Assembly: GCA_012064385.1 (NCBI GenBank)
Contig: QRDG01000621.1
Coordinates: forward strand, 1,410,243-1,474,242
From: Puccinellia tenuiflora
Taxonomy: Eukaryota; Streptophyta; Magnoliopsida; Poales; Poaceae
Reading direction: 5' to 3'
Length of the DNA: 64,000 bases
The notes beneath the pieces were generated by a model. The model had not been told where the DNA came from. It saw only the letters and a program-made list of their open reading frames with translations, and did no database searches. How positions within the stretch are numbered: position 1 is the stretch's first letter; every line of letters begins with the position of its first letter. Position numbers and translations under genes: made by a program. Positions 42,633 to 53,386 of this stretch are shown one piece after another.

Positions 42633-44767
42633 TCATCCGGCATCGTCTTTTGGGGAGTAACGTGAAGTGTCATGGACCGAGTCCTCTCCATCTGCCCACT
42701 GGTTGGCTATCTTCATGAGGTCAATCATGTTTCTCGGCCGGAGCCTACCAAATTCCTCGCGGAGGTCGCGGCGGTAAACACCGTGCATGAAGGCATCCAT
42801 CACTCGGTCTTCCGAGGTAGCTTCCATGGTGTTGCGGAGCAGGGTCCATCGCTGGATGTACGACCGGAGCGGCTCGTCCCGTCCTTGCTTGCATGCTTGG
42901 AGCTCAACGAAAGTTATCGGCCTTGAGTACGTCCCCAGGAAGCTCTTGATGAAGGCATCCGCGAACTCGTCCCACGTGCTGAAGGCGTCCTTGGGTTGAG
43001 TGTTGAGCCACCCGCGTGCAGATCCTGTGAGCATCAGCTGGATGTACTGCATGGCTGTAGTCGAAGTACCGCCCTGGCAACTGCAGGCTATGAGGTAGTC
43101 CTCCAGCCAGTCTCTCGGGTCCTGCTTTCCGTCGTACTTGACCGCTTCTGCCGTGAGCTTGAAGCCCTTGGGCATTCTTGTGTCGCGGATGTTGAAGCTG
43201 AAGCATGCGGCGCCGCGTGGCTCGAAGTCGCTATCGTCGCGGTCATCAGCATTGGGTGTGCTGACAATCCGCTGGGTGCGGTTGCGGTCTACCGTCCTCT
43301 GTGTGATGACGTTGCGGAGGTCTTCGCCTGGCTGCGGCTGTCGCGGCTGTCTTGGAGCTGGGCCTGCGAGTGCTGCGGGTTCGCAGTCGCGGCGACCCCG
43401 ATTTTCTTGCGCCCTTTCTGTTGGCACCTTGTTCGCCAGAGCCTCTTCAACTGCCTTGATGGACGTGATTTGTTGCTTGTGGAGGAGAGCATGGGCGTCA
43501 CCCTCAGGCGGCTGCGTCAGTCGCAGGTATGTTTCGACTGCCATTAGGGCAGCTCCGGGTGTTTTGGGGACGGGTATCCCGTCCGCGTCTTCAGTCATGT
43601 ATGATGATTCGAGGTTGCGGGTGATTCCGGCGGGTTCGGCCTCTGTCATCCGGGGCATGCGGGCCCTGTGGCGCCTTGCTCCTTGCGAGACCTCTGTCAA
43701 GGCAGCTGTGAATGAATAAGCGGCCCTCCTGGCACTCGCCGCGTCGGCTTCCTCCTTGCGTCGGAGTAGCTCGGCCTTCTCTGCGCGGAGTCGTTCGCCT
43801 TCCTTCCGCAGCAGGTACTGGACCGCCATGAGGTCCTCTCGGGGTGCGTCTGGTGGGGGGTACGTGCCCTCCTCAACGTGCTTCAGGGCTCTGATTGCCA
43901 TGTCGCGGGTGATGGTGAGTCGCGTCGTCTGGTCCGGCATGACCACCTCCAGTGGATATGCGGGTTCGTCGCCGTTTGCCCGCGATGGGCCGGCCATGTA
44001 GACTTGTGCGGGGTAAATCTGGGGAGTGGGGCTGATGCTTCCACTGCTTCTTCCTTCATCCGAGCCGTGCTCGGAGTCGAAAATGGCTCCAACGTGGTGG
44101 GTACCACAGTTGCCGTTGAGGTTCTTTCCGTAGAGTTTCGCGGCCTTCACCGCGGACGCGAAGAATGGAGTCGCTGTCGTCGACGCGGGTGCGATTGGTT
44201 TGCGGATGATCTCGCGACGCGAAGGCGTGGCCGACGTAGTCGGAGTCGATGTAGATCTTGGCCTTGCCCGCGACGCGATCGAGGTAGTTGAAGTAGACTT
44301 GATCCGCGCAGGAGTCGCAGCCGATGCGATCTCCTTGGCAGCCGGAGATGCGGGTGTCGCGGTCGCGTTGGGCATGATCTCCGCCATGGAGGCAGTTGGC
44401 GTAGCCGAGGCGGGCGCGATCTTCGCGGCAGTCGAAGATGCGATCGCCGCAGTCGCGGTAGATGCGATCACGGCAGGTGATGATGCGGTCGTTGTAGTCG
44501 TGGCAGATGCGATCTTCGCGGCAGTCGAAGATGCGATCGCTGCATTCGCAGCAGATGCGATCTCCATGGCGGGTGAAGGCATGGTTGATGTAGTCGATGT
44601 CGATGCGGGTGTCGTCTCCGCGCGTAGCGCGGCCACCGTAGATCGGAGTGTTCCGTAGCTATTTATGAGGTAGTGCATGGTACCAAAGGTGATCCACATA
44701 CCTTCACACAGTTCAGCGTACACCGAGCGATGAGCCGGCGGGTGACTGACGTACTCGAGGGAGTTGA
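42633..44767 (-). pseudogene. Gag of the Tat element, main part (interrupted by chromovirus)
   Basis: The first codons of this gag are at 56341-56281 (ATG at 56341-56339, MVAPAPSTVKID), beyond the inserted chromovirus; the frame resumes exactly at 44767. The protein has a long Ala/Ser/Thr-rich low-complexity region (44.15-44.64 kb), a charged coiled-coil (RKEGERLRAEKAELLRRKEE), and the gag core SARGWLNTQPKDAFSTWDEF, SFLGTYSRP, LRSYIQRWTLLRNTM and MHGVYRRDLREEFGR. It ends at a TGA (42633-42635) followed by a TAG nine bases on, after which the frame continues into protease. The ATG at 44780 lies in the chromovirus LTR and is not the native start. Confidence 0.85.
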
Positions 44768-47655
44768 TGTAACATCCCAAAATTTCAAAAATTGCATTTC
44801 ATGCATATCATGGCATCATTGTTGCATTTGTGCATTTGTGTTTGTTTATTTTTCTTAAAAACAAAAATATGTTCTTTTATATTTCTTCTTATAAGAAAAT
44901 GCCAATAAAGGCCTATTAATGCCAGTGGCAAACTTGTAAATAAAAAGTCTTCTAAATATTTTGCAAATAAGTTTTCCTAGTAGATATTTTAATTACAAAT
45001 TTTTACAAATTTATTTCATATTTTTTGGGCTTTTATTTTAAAAGTTATTCACATTTTCAGAAAAGCATTAAATCAAAAAAATAAAAAGATGACGTCATGC
45101 TGACGTCATCGTCTCTTCCTCTCCCGTTCGTGCTCATCAATGGCCGAAACGGCCGCACTCCCCCCCTCCGATTCTCGGCGTTATGCCGCACCCCTCTCCC
45201 TCCCACCTTGTCCTCCTTAAAGCCCACCTCCTCCTCTCCCAAAGCCCCCTCATCTCACCTCCAGAGCGCCGCCGGGCCGCTCGGATTCGTCACCGGAGCA
45301 TCGCCACGGCCGACGGCCGATTTCATCGATTTCGGTGAAGCTCGGCGTCCCCGTGCCCTCTCTTCTCCCCCATCCTTTCTATCTCGTCGTCGCGCACCTC
45401 CTTGACGTGGTTTCAATTCGTTTCGCGCAGGGAATCGACGGGAGCGTCCGCGCCACGCCCGACCGCCGCCTCCTCCAACTCCGGCGAGGAATTCCCGCCA
45501 CGCCGGAGCTCCAAGTCGCCGCCACCCTCGCCACCGAGCCCGCCTCCGTCCCCTGCACGCCGTGGTGAGCACGCCGTCATCCCTCTCCCTCTGGATGCGT
45601 CGGAACGCGCCGTGCCGGCCGCCTCCGCCGCACGGGCTAGGGTTCCGGCGAGCCGCGCCGCCCGTCCCCGGCCGTTGTTTTCCGAGCCGTTAGATCCTCA
45701 TCGGACGGCCGCGTTTTATTTTTAATACCGAATCGGTACGCGCCAATCAGGAGCCGCCACGTGGCCGATTTCTTTTATTCTTTTCTGTTTTTCTGTTTTT
45801 CAAACAGAAAATCACCCTAACTTCAAAAATCCATATCTTTTGAACCATGTATCCAAATTCAACAAATTTGATGTCCCTGGATTCAGCAAAATGTGTAGAA
45901 TGCAGTGGTGCAATCAAATTCAACTTTTGATACGTGCACACACTTGGTATTTGTAGAATTCCAAAAATCTTGTTTTGGCCATATCTTGAGTTCTACATTT
46001 CCAAATTGAGTGATCCAAATTGCAGAAGCTTTGTCTAGATGTCCTCTGTCCAGTAGACTTGTTTTCCAAAATTTATAAAATATTTTATTACAGAAAACTA
46101 TAAAATCCTTGTATGTGTCCTTTTTGAGTGTTTTGGATTTATTCCTATTAAGTAAATTTATTAAAAATTGTTTGTGGCATCATGCATATAGCACAACCAG
46201 AAAACAGAAAGTAAATTTATTTTTGTGTTGTTGTAAATTTTGCATATTCATGCATAGCATAATTTTTGTATTGCCACTTGTGTGAATTGTATGTTTATTT
46301 GTGTGTGTTATTTTTTTGTTAGATTATTCGGAGGGAACCGAGGACCTTTGCAACTGCTACTCCTGCTCCGCTTGTTGCCAAGGCAAGTGGCACACTTGCA
46401 TATTTCTGTCCTATTATTTTGAATTATGCATGTTGTAGTATTACTTGGAAAATTGCATGTTAAGTTATTAGTATTGCTATGCTTTAAAACTATTTAGTAT
46501 AGTTCCTCCTTTACTAGTTGGTCTAGACACACCTATGATAACTTGGTAGAATTTTAGTCTTGCTATGCAAAATGTTGTTTTTGATAAAAGTAAAATATCT
46601 ACTAAGTTGAAAGAACCTCCTGGGTGGATTTTGGAATTGCTTGGCGGTTGGAGTTGAGTGGCTGCTCGGGGCCATGTCTATGGTTTTACCCGAGTATGTG
46701 CACTTGTGGATGGCCACCCAGGGACAAAGAGATCGACGTTACTCCCTGTTTAGTTAGCTTCCAGTGCAGCCATTAGTCATATGGGCTCTGTCTTGATCAA
46801 CTAAGTTGTGTGGACTCACCCCGGCTTGACAGGTGGTGGTAGAGGGTTGTAGGTGGAACGTGTCAGGCCGGTATGGGGTGGGAAAATGCTTCTGAAAGAT
46901 CTCGTCTTAACCTTCTTCTTTTCCCCGAAACACTAATGGAGTGTGAGGGATAGTTTGGGTTGGTTAAGTCTAGTGGTGAAAGTGCACAACCTCTCGAGAG
47001 TAGTAAAACTATGATCATAGCCGTGTCCCCGGTTACGGACATTTCTGAGCAAACTGGACGAGGACGTCAACGGAAGATCTCATCACTCAAATTTCTCTAA
47101 ATTAAAAATTGTTGGGTGAACAAGGGTAGCCGAGATGGTGGCTTTCATGCCATGAAAATCTCGTATAGATAAAAAAAAATTGTTTTATGAAGAGTTAGGA
47201 AAAAGTTGGCTTTCTGCAAAATAGCCTTCAAACTCCACCAAGCCAAATATGCATATAGGTTACTAGAGTTGTTCCAATATGAGTCCACAAAGTGTCACTT
47301 GCCAGTTCCATTTTAAATGGTTCTGACCCACCTTGTTGATATATTTTATCAGGTTGTTCCGATGAAGAGTGAGGTTCGTTAGGGGTTTCGAGTCTACAAC
47401 CGACATGTTCGCCTGTGGCAGCATGAAGATGATGGAGACTCCATGCTTATATTTATTCCGCTGTTTACTCTAAATAAAGCTAGCTCCGAGCTATGCACTT
47501 TGTAATCGAAACTACTTTGAATTCTGGATCATGCGTGTAATAAATTGATGCACTGTTGTGGTATTTCATCTTGTACTGTGTGTGCTAGCGAGTCGATCCA
47601 GGGACTAGCACTATACACAGGTATCTTGTCTACTTTAATAGGCAAGGTCACTACA
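44768..47655 (+). repeat. 5' LTR of the chromovirus
   Basis: 2888 bp. Contains a CpG- and C-rich block (45.1-45.7 kb) with short ORFs, probably promoter/leader, then AT-rich sequence. The last 1.2 kb is nearly identical to the 3' LTR (about four differences by eye) whereas the first ~1 kb differs much more. Confidence 0.95.
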
Positions 47656-47657
47656 GA

Positions 47658-47670
47658 TGGTATCAGAGCA
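47658..47670 (+). other. Primer binding site (tRNA-iMet)
   Basis: tggtatcagagca, complementary to the 3' end of initiator tRNA-Met, two bases after the 5' LTR. Confidence 0.92.
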
Positions 47671-47841
47671 ATGTGTTGCCTGTAGGTTCGAAACCCTAGG
47701 TTTGGATAGTTATAGGTTGACCCTAGGAAACCAAAAATTTATTTTCTGCATTTTACAAGTTTAATAGTTACTTCAATTAATTATTTTTGACTAACCATCG
47801 TAACACTTGTTCTAATTCTTTTTTTTCTAACCTTTGTGTAG

Positions 47842-48687
47842 ATGTCCGTCTTCACCCGCATGAGAGTTCCGACCGACGATGACACCTGTGTCTTTGGTAG
47901 ACAGCTGATGGGTATCTGCAGAGTTCTGAGCCTCGTTCCTCCTATCTTCAAGGGTAGAGTGGTGCCTTCTGATGTACCCACAGTCCACCGCTGGGAGATT
48001 GAGACAGAGGTATTGTCCAGGCCTATTGGTACACCCACTGCGCCGATTGTTTTCAAGAAGAAGTACACCTCTTGGGGAACTGGACTTTTGATGGCAAAGC
48101 AGGAGGTTTTGTCCCGTATCTGTGAGCAGTACTTCGAGCTTTTACCCCCAGAGTCTATCTATCGTCGTTTCGGCAAGCGTGATGCTCAGGGAATGCCATA
48201 GTGGACCGTGGAAGGTCGCAAGGACTTGGATATATTTGAGCTACACTTGGAGGATCTGGAGACGCTACTCTACAGGACTGGGTATGAGTTACGTGCAGAG
48301 ATGATGGTTCTAGACCAGGCCAAGGAGCTGGTCGAGGCGCAGAGAGTGCAGATTGAGACCGCTGAGGAGCTAGCAGAGGCACAGGAGGCCCAGAAGCAGA
48401 AGCTCATGGAGGATAACCAGAAGCTGGAGGCAGAGAATCTCAAGCTAGGGAACAAGGTGGACCAACAGCAGGCGATGATAGCAGCCCTGCAGGAGCAGTG
48501 TGCCCGTCTCGCCAAGGAGTCAGCTGGCGAGTCATCGGACGAAGACCCTGAGGAGAGAGTCATGTACACCACTGATGGCGAGGAGGTCTCGGTTGAGGAG
48601 TGGAAGGCTAGGAAAGCGAGTTCTGGACAGAAGCGCCGCAAGACTGAAGCCGCCGTGGAGTTTCTTGCCAGGATCCAGGACGAGTAG
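47842..48687 (+). pseudogene. Accessory leader ORF of the chromovirus, one in-frame stop
   Basis: Two open stretches in one frame (47842-48201 and 48202-48687) are separated by a single TAG at 48199-48201, making a protein of about 281 codons. The first half has no recognised domain (MSVFTRMRVPTDDDTCVFGR, then FKKKYTSWGTGLLMAKQEV, EQYFELLPPESIYRRFGK). The second half is a strong coiled coil (QAKELVEAQRVQIETAEELA ... NQKLEAENLKLGNKVDQQQA), an acidic SSDEDPEERV and a basic SSGQKRRKTEAA that could be a nuclear signal. Terminated by TAG then TAATAA 246 bp before the gag ATG. Function unknown; not a piece of gag or envelope as far as can be seen. Confidence 0.65.
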
Positions 48688-48933
48688 TTGCCCACCTCTC
48701 CTTAATAAGTCGTGTGTCGACAAATAACCTTTCGTATTGACCTACCAACTTGTGGTATGGCAGTACTCCAGAACCTTGCTACGTGGTTACCTAAACGTTT
48801 AGTACGGTTTTCCCAAAATTCTATGTTCGAGTTCTCTTTGAGTTCGCTTGTTTGTTTGTTGTTAATTGCTTGTATGGGTAGAAATATTTCTTTAGATCTC
48901 TCTATCTGTACTCATCTATTCTTAAAACCACAG

Positions 48934-51900
48934 ATGCCTCCCCGTCGTGATCCCGAGAACGATGCAATTCAACAACTGATAGCAGCTCAAGCCCAGCTGA
49001 TGCAGATGATGACGCAATTCATTGCGCATGCACAGAACAACAACAATCCGCCACCACCACCCCCGCCGCCACCACCGCCACCACCTCAAGTGGACAGACT
49101 GGCTAGGTTTCTGAGGCTCAAACCCAATAAATTCTCGACCGCAACTGAGCCAATTGTGGCAGACGATTGGTTGCGCTCAATCAGTAAGGATCTAGTGACA
49201 TGTGAGTGCAGTGACACCGAAAAAGTGAGGTTCACGGCACACTTGCTTGAAGGGCCAGCAGCCCAATGGTGGGAGACCTACCAGATCACTCACCCACTGG
49301 ATGGACTCACGTGGGAGACGTTCAAGGAGGGATTTCGCAATGCACACATTTCCACGGGTATTATGAACTTAAAGAAAGAGGAGTTCCGCAATCTGAGGCA
49401 GGGTAACCGGACGCTCAAGGAATATATGGATGACTTCTACACGTTGTCTCGTTACGCTCCTGAGGATATTGACACCGATGGCAAGAGAAGGGAGAAATTC
49501 CTTAGGGGACTGTGTGATGAACTAAAGGTCCCTTTGTCAGTTGCATACACCCCAAATTACCAGACCCTTCTTGATCAAGCAATAACACTGGAAGATAATA
49601 TCAAGAAGGCTGAAAACAGGAAGAGGAAGCTGAGTACCAACAAACACCATTCTGAGCCCTCATACAAGAAGCACTTCTCGCATGATATGAGCCATGGACA
49701 TAAACATGGGAACCACCATAGTGGAGGAAGCAACCACAAGCATCATGGTCATAACCACACAGGTGGATTCAAGGGAAACAATGGAGGCTACAAAGGAAAT
49801 GGACATGCTGGCCATAGTCATAACCATGGACAGCATCGCCCTAATCATGAGCATAAGAAGGATATTAGCCAAGTGATTTGCTTCAAGTGCAAGAATAAGG
49901 GTCACTATGCTACAGATTGCCCAGAAAGGAAGACTGAAGAAGCTGCCAAGCCCAACCCTTTCCAGAAGGGACATGTGAACCACATCAATGTGGAGGAAGT
50001 CTATGATGAACCCGATGCTGTGATTGGTACGTTCTTGCTCAACTCCTTTCCAGCTCTAGTCTTATTTGATACCGGAGCATCACATTCATTCATTTCAAGG
50101 GCATTTGTAAACAAACATGGGCTAGCAGTTGAGAGTATAGGGAAACCTATTAGGGTAAGTTCTCCTGGTGGAGAAATGTTAGTGAATTCTGAGTGTAGAC
50201 AGTTGAATATGAAGATTGGAAAACATCAGTTTCCGACAGACTTGATCGTCCTAGAGACCCAAGGTTTGGATGTTATCTTGGGAATGGATTGGATGACTAG
50301 TTTTGAAGGAATCATAGACTGTGCAAATAGAGCTATCACTCTCACCACACTAGAAGGAAAGAAAATAAGGTTTCGATCGAAGTTCGAATTAAGGAAAGTT
50401 AGGCTTAATTCTCTTAAGGGGGTTAGCCTAGGAGATGTCCTTATAGTGAAAGAATATCCAGATGTGTTTCCAGAAGAACTACCGGGAATGCCACCTGATA
50501 GAGATGTTGAGTTTCTCATTGAACTAAAACCGGGTACAGGACCAATTGCTAAAAGACCATACCCAATGGCCACAGATGAATTAAAAGAGCTCAAGAAGCA
50601 GCTTGATGAGCATCTGCAGAAAGGATTTATTCGTCCAAGTTCCTCACCATGGGGAGCACCAATCCTATTCGTGCAGAAGAAGGATAGTACACAGAGGCTA
50701 GTCACGGACTATCGAGCCCTGAATGAACAAACCATCAAGAATAAGTATCCACTACCAAAAATCAATGATCTCTTTGATCAATTGGAAGGTGCTTGTGTAT
50801 TTTCAAAAATCGATCTTCGATCAGGGTACTTCCAGATGAAAGTCAGAGAAATGGATATACCCAAGACCGCTTTCACCACTAGATATGGCCTATATGAGTA
50901 TACGGTGATGCCATTTGGGTTGACCAATGCACCGGCATATTTCATGAACATGATGAATAAAGTGTTTATGGACTTTTTGGATAAATTTGTCGTTGTATTC
51001 ATCGATGACATTTTAGTCTACTCTAAAAGCCACAAAGAGCATGAAGAACATTTGCACCTGATATTACAAAGACTCCGAGAGCATAAGTTATATGCCAAAT
51101 TCAGCAAGTGTGAATTTTGGTTGGACCAAGTTGGATTTCTTGGACACGTGGTGTCTAAGGAAGGAATAGCGGTGGATCCTGAAAAAGTATCCGCGGTAAC
51201 AAATTGGGTACCACCAAAGAATGTTGGCGAGATCCGAAGTTTCTTGGGATTGGCGGGATATTATCGGAGGTTCATTGAAAATTTCTCCAAAATCGCCAAG
51301 CCTATGACAGAACTATTGAAGAAGGATAAGAAGTTTGAGTGGACTGACGCATGTGAGTCTAGCTTTCAAGAACTAAAGAAGCAATTAGTATCCGCCCCTG
51401 TTCTGTGTCTACCAGATATAGAGAAAGATTTTCAAGTCTATTGTGACGCTTCACGTCATGGCTTGGGAAGTGTGTTAATGCAAGGAGGCAAGGTAGTGTC
51501 TTATGCTTCAAGACAGCTTAAGAAGCATGAAGTTAATTACCCCACTCATGACTTGGAGTTAGCTTCAGTGGTACACGCTTTGAAGACATGGAGGCAATAT
51601 TTGTTTGGCAACCGTTGTGAAGTATTCACTGATCATAAAAGTCTGAAATATATTTTTACCCAGAAGGAATTGAATATGCGTCAAAGGAGATGGTTAGAAC
51701 TTATCAAGGACTATGATTTGAGTATACAGTACCATCCTGGAAAAGCCAACGTAGTGGCTGATGCTTTGAGCCGCAAAGTCTATGTAAACGGACTTACGGC
51801 AGGAAAATTACCTGAAGATTTATGCAAAGAATTTAAGGACCTTAGGTTGGAAGTGGTACCTGAGGGATTCTTAGCCTCATTAGAAGTACAACCTCTTTTG

Positions 51901-53374
51901 ATGGACAAAATAAAGGAAGCACAGAAAGGTGATAAAGTGATGGAAGAAATCAAAAAGAACCTAAGCGAAGGCAAGGCCAAGGGTTTTCGGGAAGATGAAA
52001 ATGGTACCGTGTGGTTTGGGAAACGCATTTGCGTACCACAAGATGAAGCCCTTAGGAAGTTGATTCTTCAAGAAGCTCATGACTCCCCTTACTCTATACA
52101 TCCAGGAAACACTAAGATGTATATGGATGTTAAGGAGAGATTTTGGTGGAATGGCTTGAAGAGAGACATCGCTAAGTATATCGCAAAATGTGATGTATGC
52201 AGTCGTGTGAAGGCCGAACACCAGAAGCCAGCAGGATTACTACAACCGTTACCAGTTCCAGACTGGAAGTGGGAACAAATTGGTATGGATTTCATCACCG
52301 GATTACCCAGAACCAAATCTGGATATGATTCGATTTGGGTCATAGTTGATCGTCTAACGAAAGTAGCCCACTTTGTGCCAGTGAAGACTACGTATTCCAG
52401 TGCTAAACTAGCAGAAATATATATGAAGAGAATTGTGTGTTTACACGGTGTTCCTAAGAAGATTGTATCTGATAGGGGTACCCAATTTACCTCACATTTC
52501 TGGAAGCAATTGCATGAATCACTTGGAACCAGGCTGGAGTTTAGCACAGCTTTCCACCCACAGACTGATGGACAGACAGAAAGAGTAAATCAGATTTTAG
52601 AGGACATGCTCAGGGCATGTGCACTGGACTACAAATCAAGTTGGGATGATAACCTTCCATATGCTGAGTTCTCTTACAACAATAGTTTTCAAGTCAGCAT
52701 TGGAATGTCACCATTTGAAGCCCTGTATGGAAGGAAATGCACTACACCATTGCTTTGGAGTGGTGTAGGAGAGAGAAGTTTATTCGGACCAGATATAATT
52801 AAAGAAGCAGAAGAGAAAAGTGAGATTGATAAAAGATAGACTGAAAATTGCTCAATCAAGACAGAAGAGTTATGCGGATTCCAAGAGAAGAGAGATTACA
52901 TATGAAGTTGGAGATAGGGCATATCTTAGAGTTTCACCACTTCGTGGAGTAAAGAGATTTGGCATCAAAGGAAAACTGGCACCTCGTTTTATTGGACCCT
53001 ATAAAATCTTGTCTCGCAAGGGAGAAGTAGCTTATGAGTTGGAACTACCAGAGGTCTTATCAGCGGTTCATAATGTGTTCCATGTGAGCCAGTTGAAGAA
53101 ATGTCACCCGGAGATGGCAGAAACACCACTGAGAGATACAGTGCCGCTAGAGGAAGTTCAACTGGAGAGTGATCTTACTTATGAAGAGAAGCCTGTAAAG
53201 ATCTTGGAGACAGCAGAACGAGTTACTCGAACCAAGACGATAAAATTTTGCAAGGTACAGTGGAACCATCATACGGAGGAGGAAGCTACTTGGGAACGAG
53301 AAGATGACCTACGAGAAGACCATCCACACCTATTTGCTAGCCAATCCGAATCTCGGGGACGAGATTCATCTTAA
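48934..53374 (+). pseudogene. Gag-pol polyprotein of the chromovirus, one frameshift
   Basis: Gag Met at 48934 (MPPRRDPENDAIQQL), though the frame is open from 48709. Order: Pro-rich run (residues 36-50), gag core (PAAQWWETYQITHPLDGLTW), a His/Gly/Asn-rich linker about residues 245-310, a CCHC knuckle CFKCKNKGHYATDC near 316, protease FDTGASHSF (Asp near 379), reverse transcriptase with TDYRALNEQT and FIDDILVYSK (near 690), RNase H (YCDASRHGLGSVL, TDHKSLKYIF), integrase with its zinc region (H-H-CDVCSRVK), DFITGLP, SDRGTQF and QTDGQTERVNQI. An extra A in an A-run near 52816-52820 shifts the frame; the rest (52820-53374) holds the integrase C-terminus and a chromodomain (VQWNHHTEEEATWERED, DLREDHPHLF). 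Stop TAA at 53372 touches the polypurine tract. Confidence 0.93.
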
Positions 53375-53386
53375 GGGGGTTAGGTT
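53371..53386 (+). other. Polypurine tract of the chromovirus
   Basis: ttaagggggttaggt immediately before the 3' LTR, the usual second-strand primer site. It overlaps the stop codon of the pol frame. Confidence 0.8.

Noticed and set aside
42527..44658. Several long plus-strand ORFs (for example 42996-43547, 43138-43719, 44200-44658)
   Set aside because: They are antisense shadows of the GC-rich Tat gag, with no domain of their own.
44768..44780. ATG at 44780 as the start of Tat gag
   Set aside because: These bases belong to the chromovirus LTR; the native start is at 56341 across the insertion.
45097..45725. ORFs in the C-rich block (also 53753-54348) as a host gene
   Set aside because: They lie in both LTRs of the chromovirus at equivalent places and are low-complexity Pro/Ser/Arg translations of its promoter/leader.
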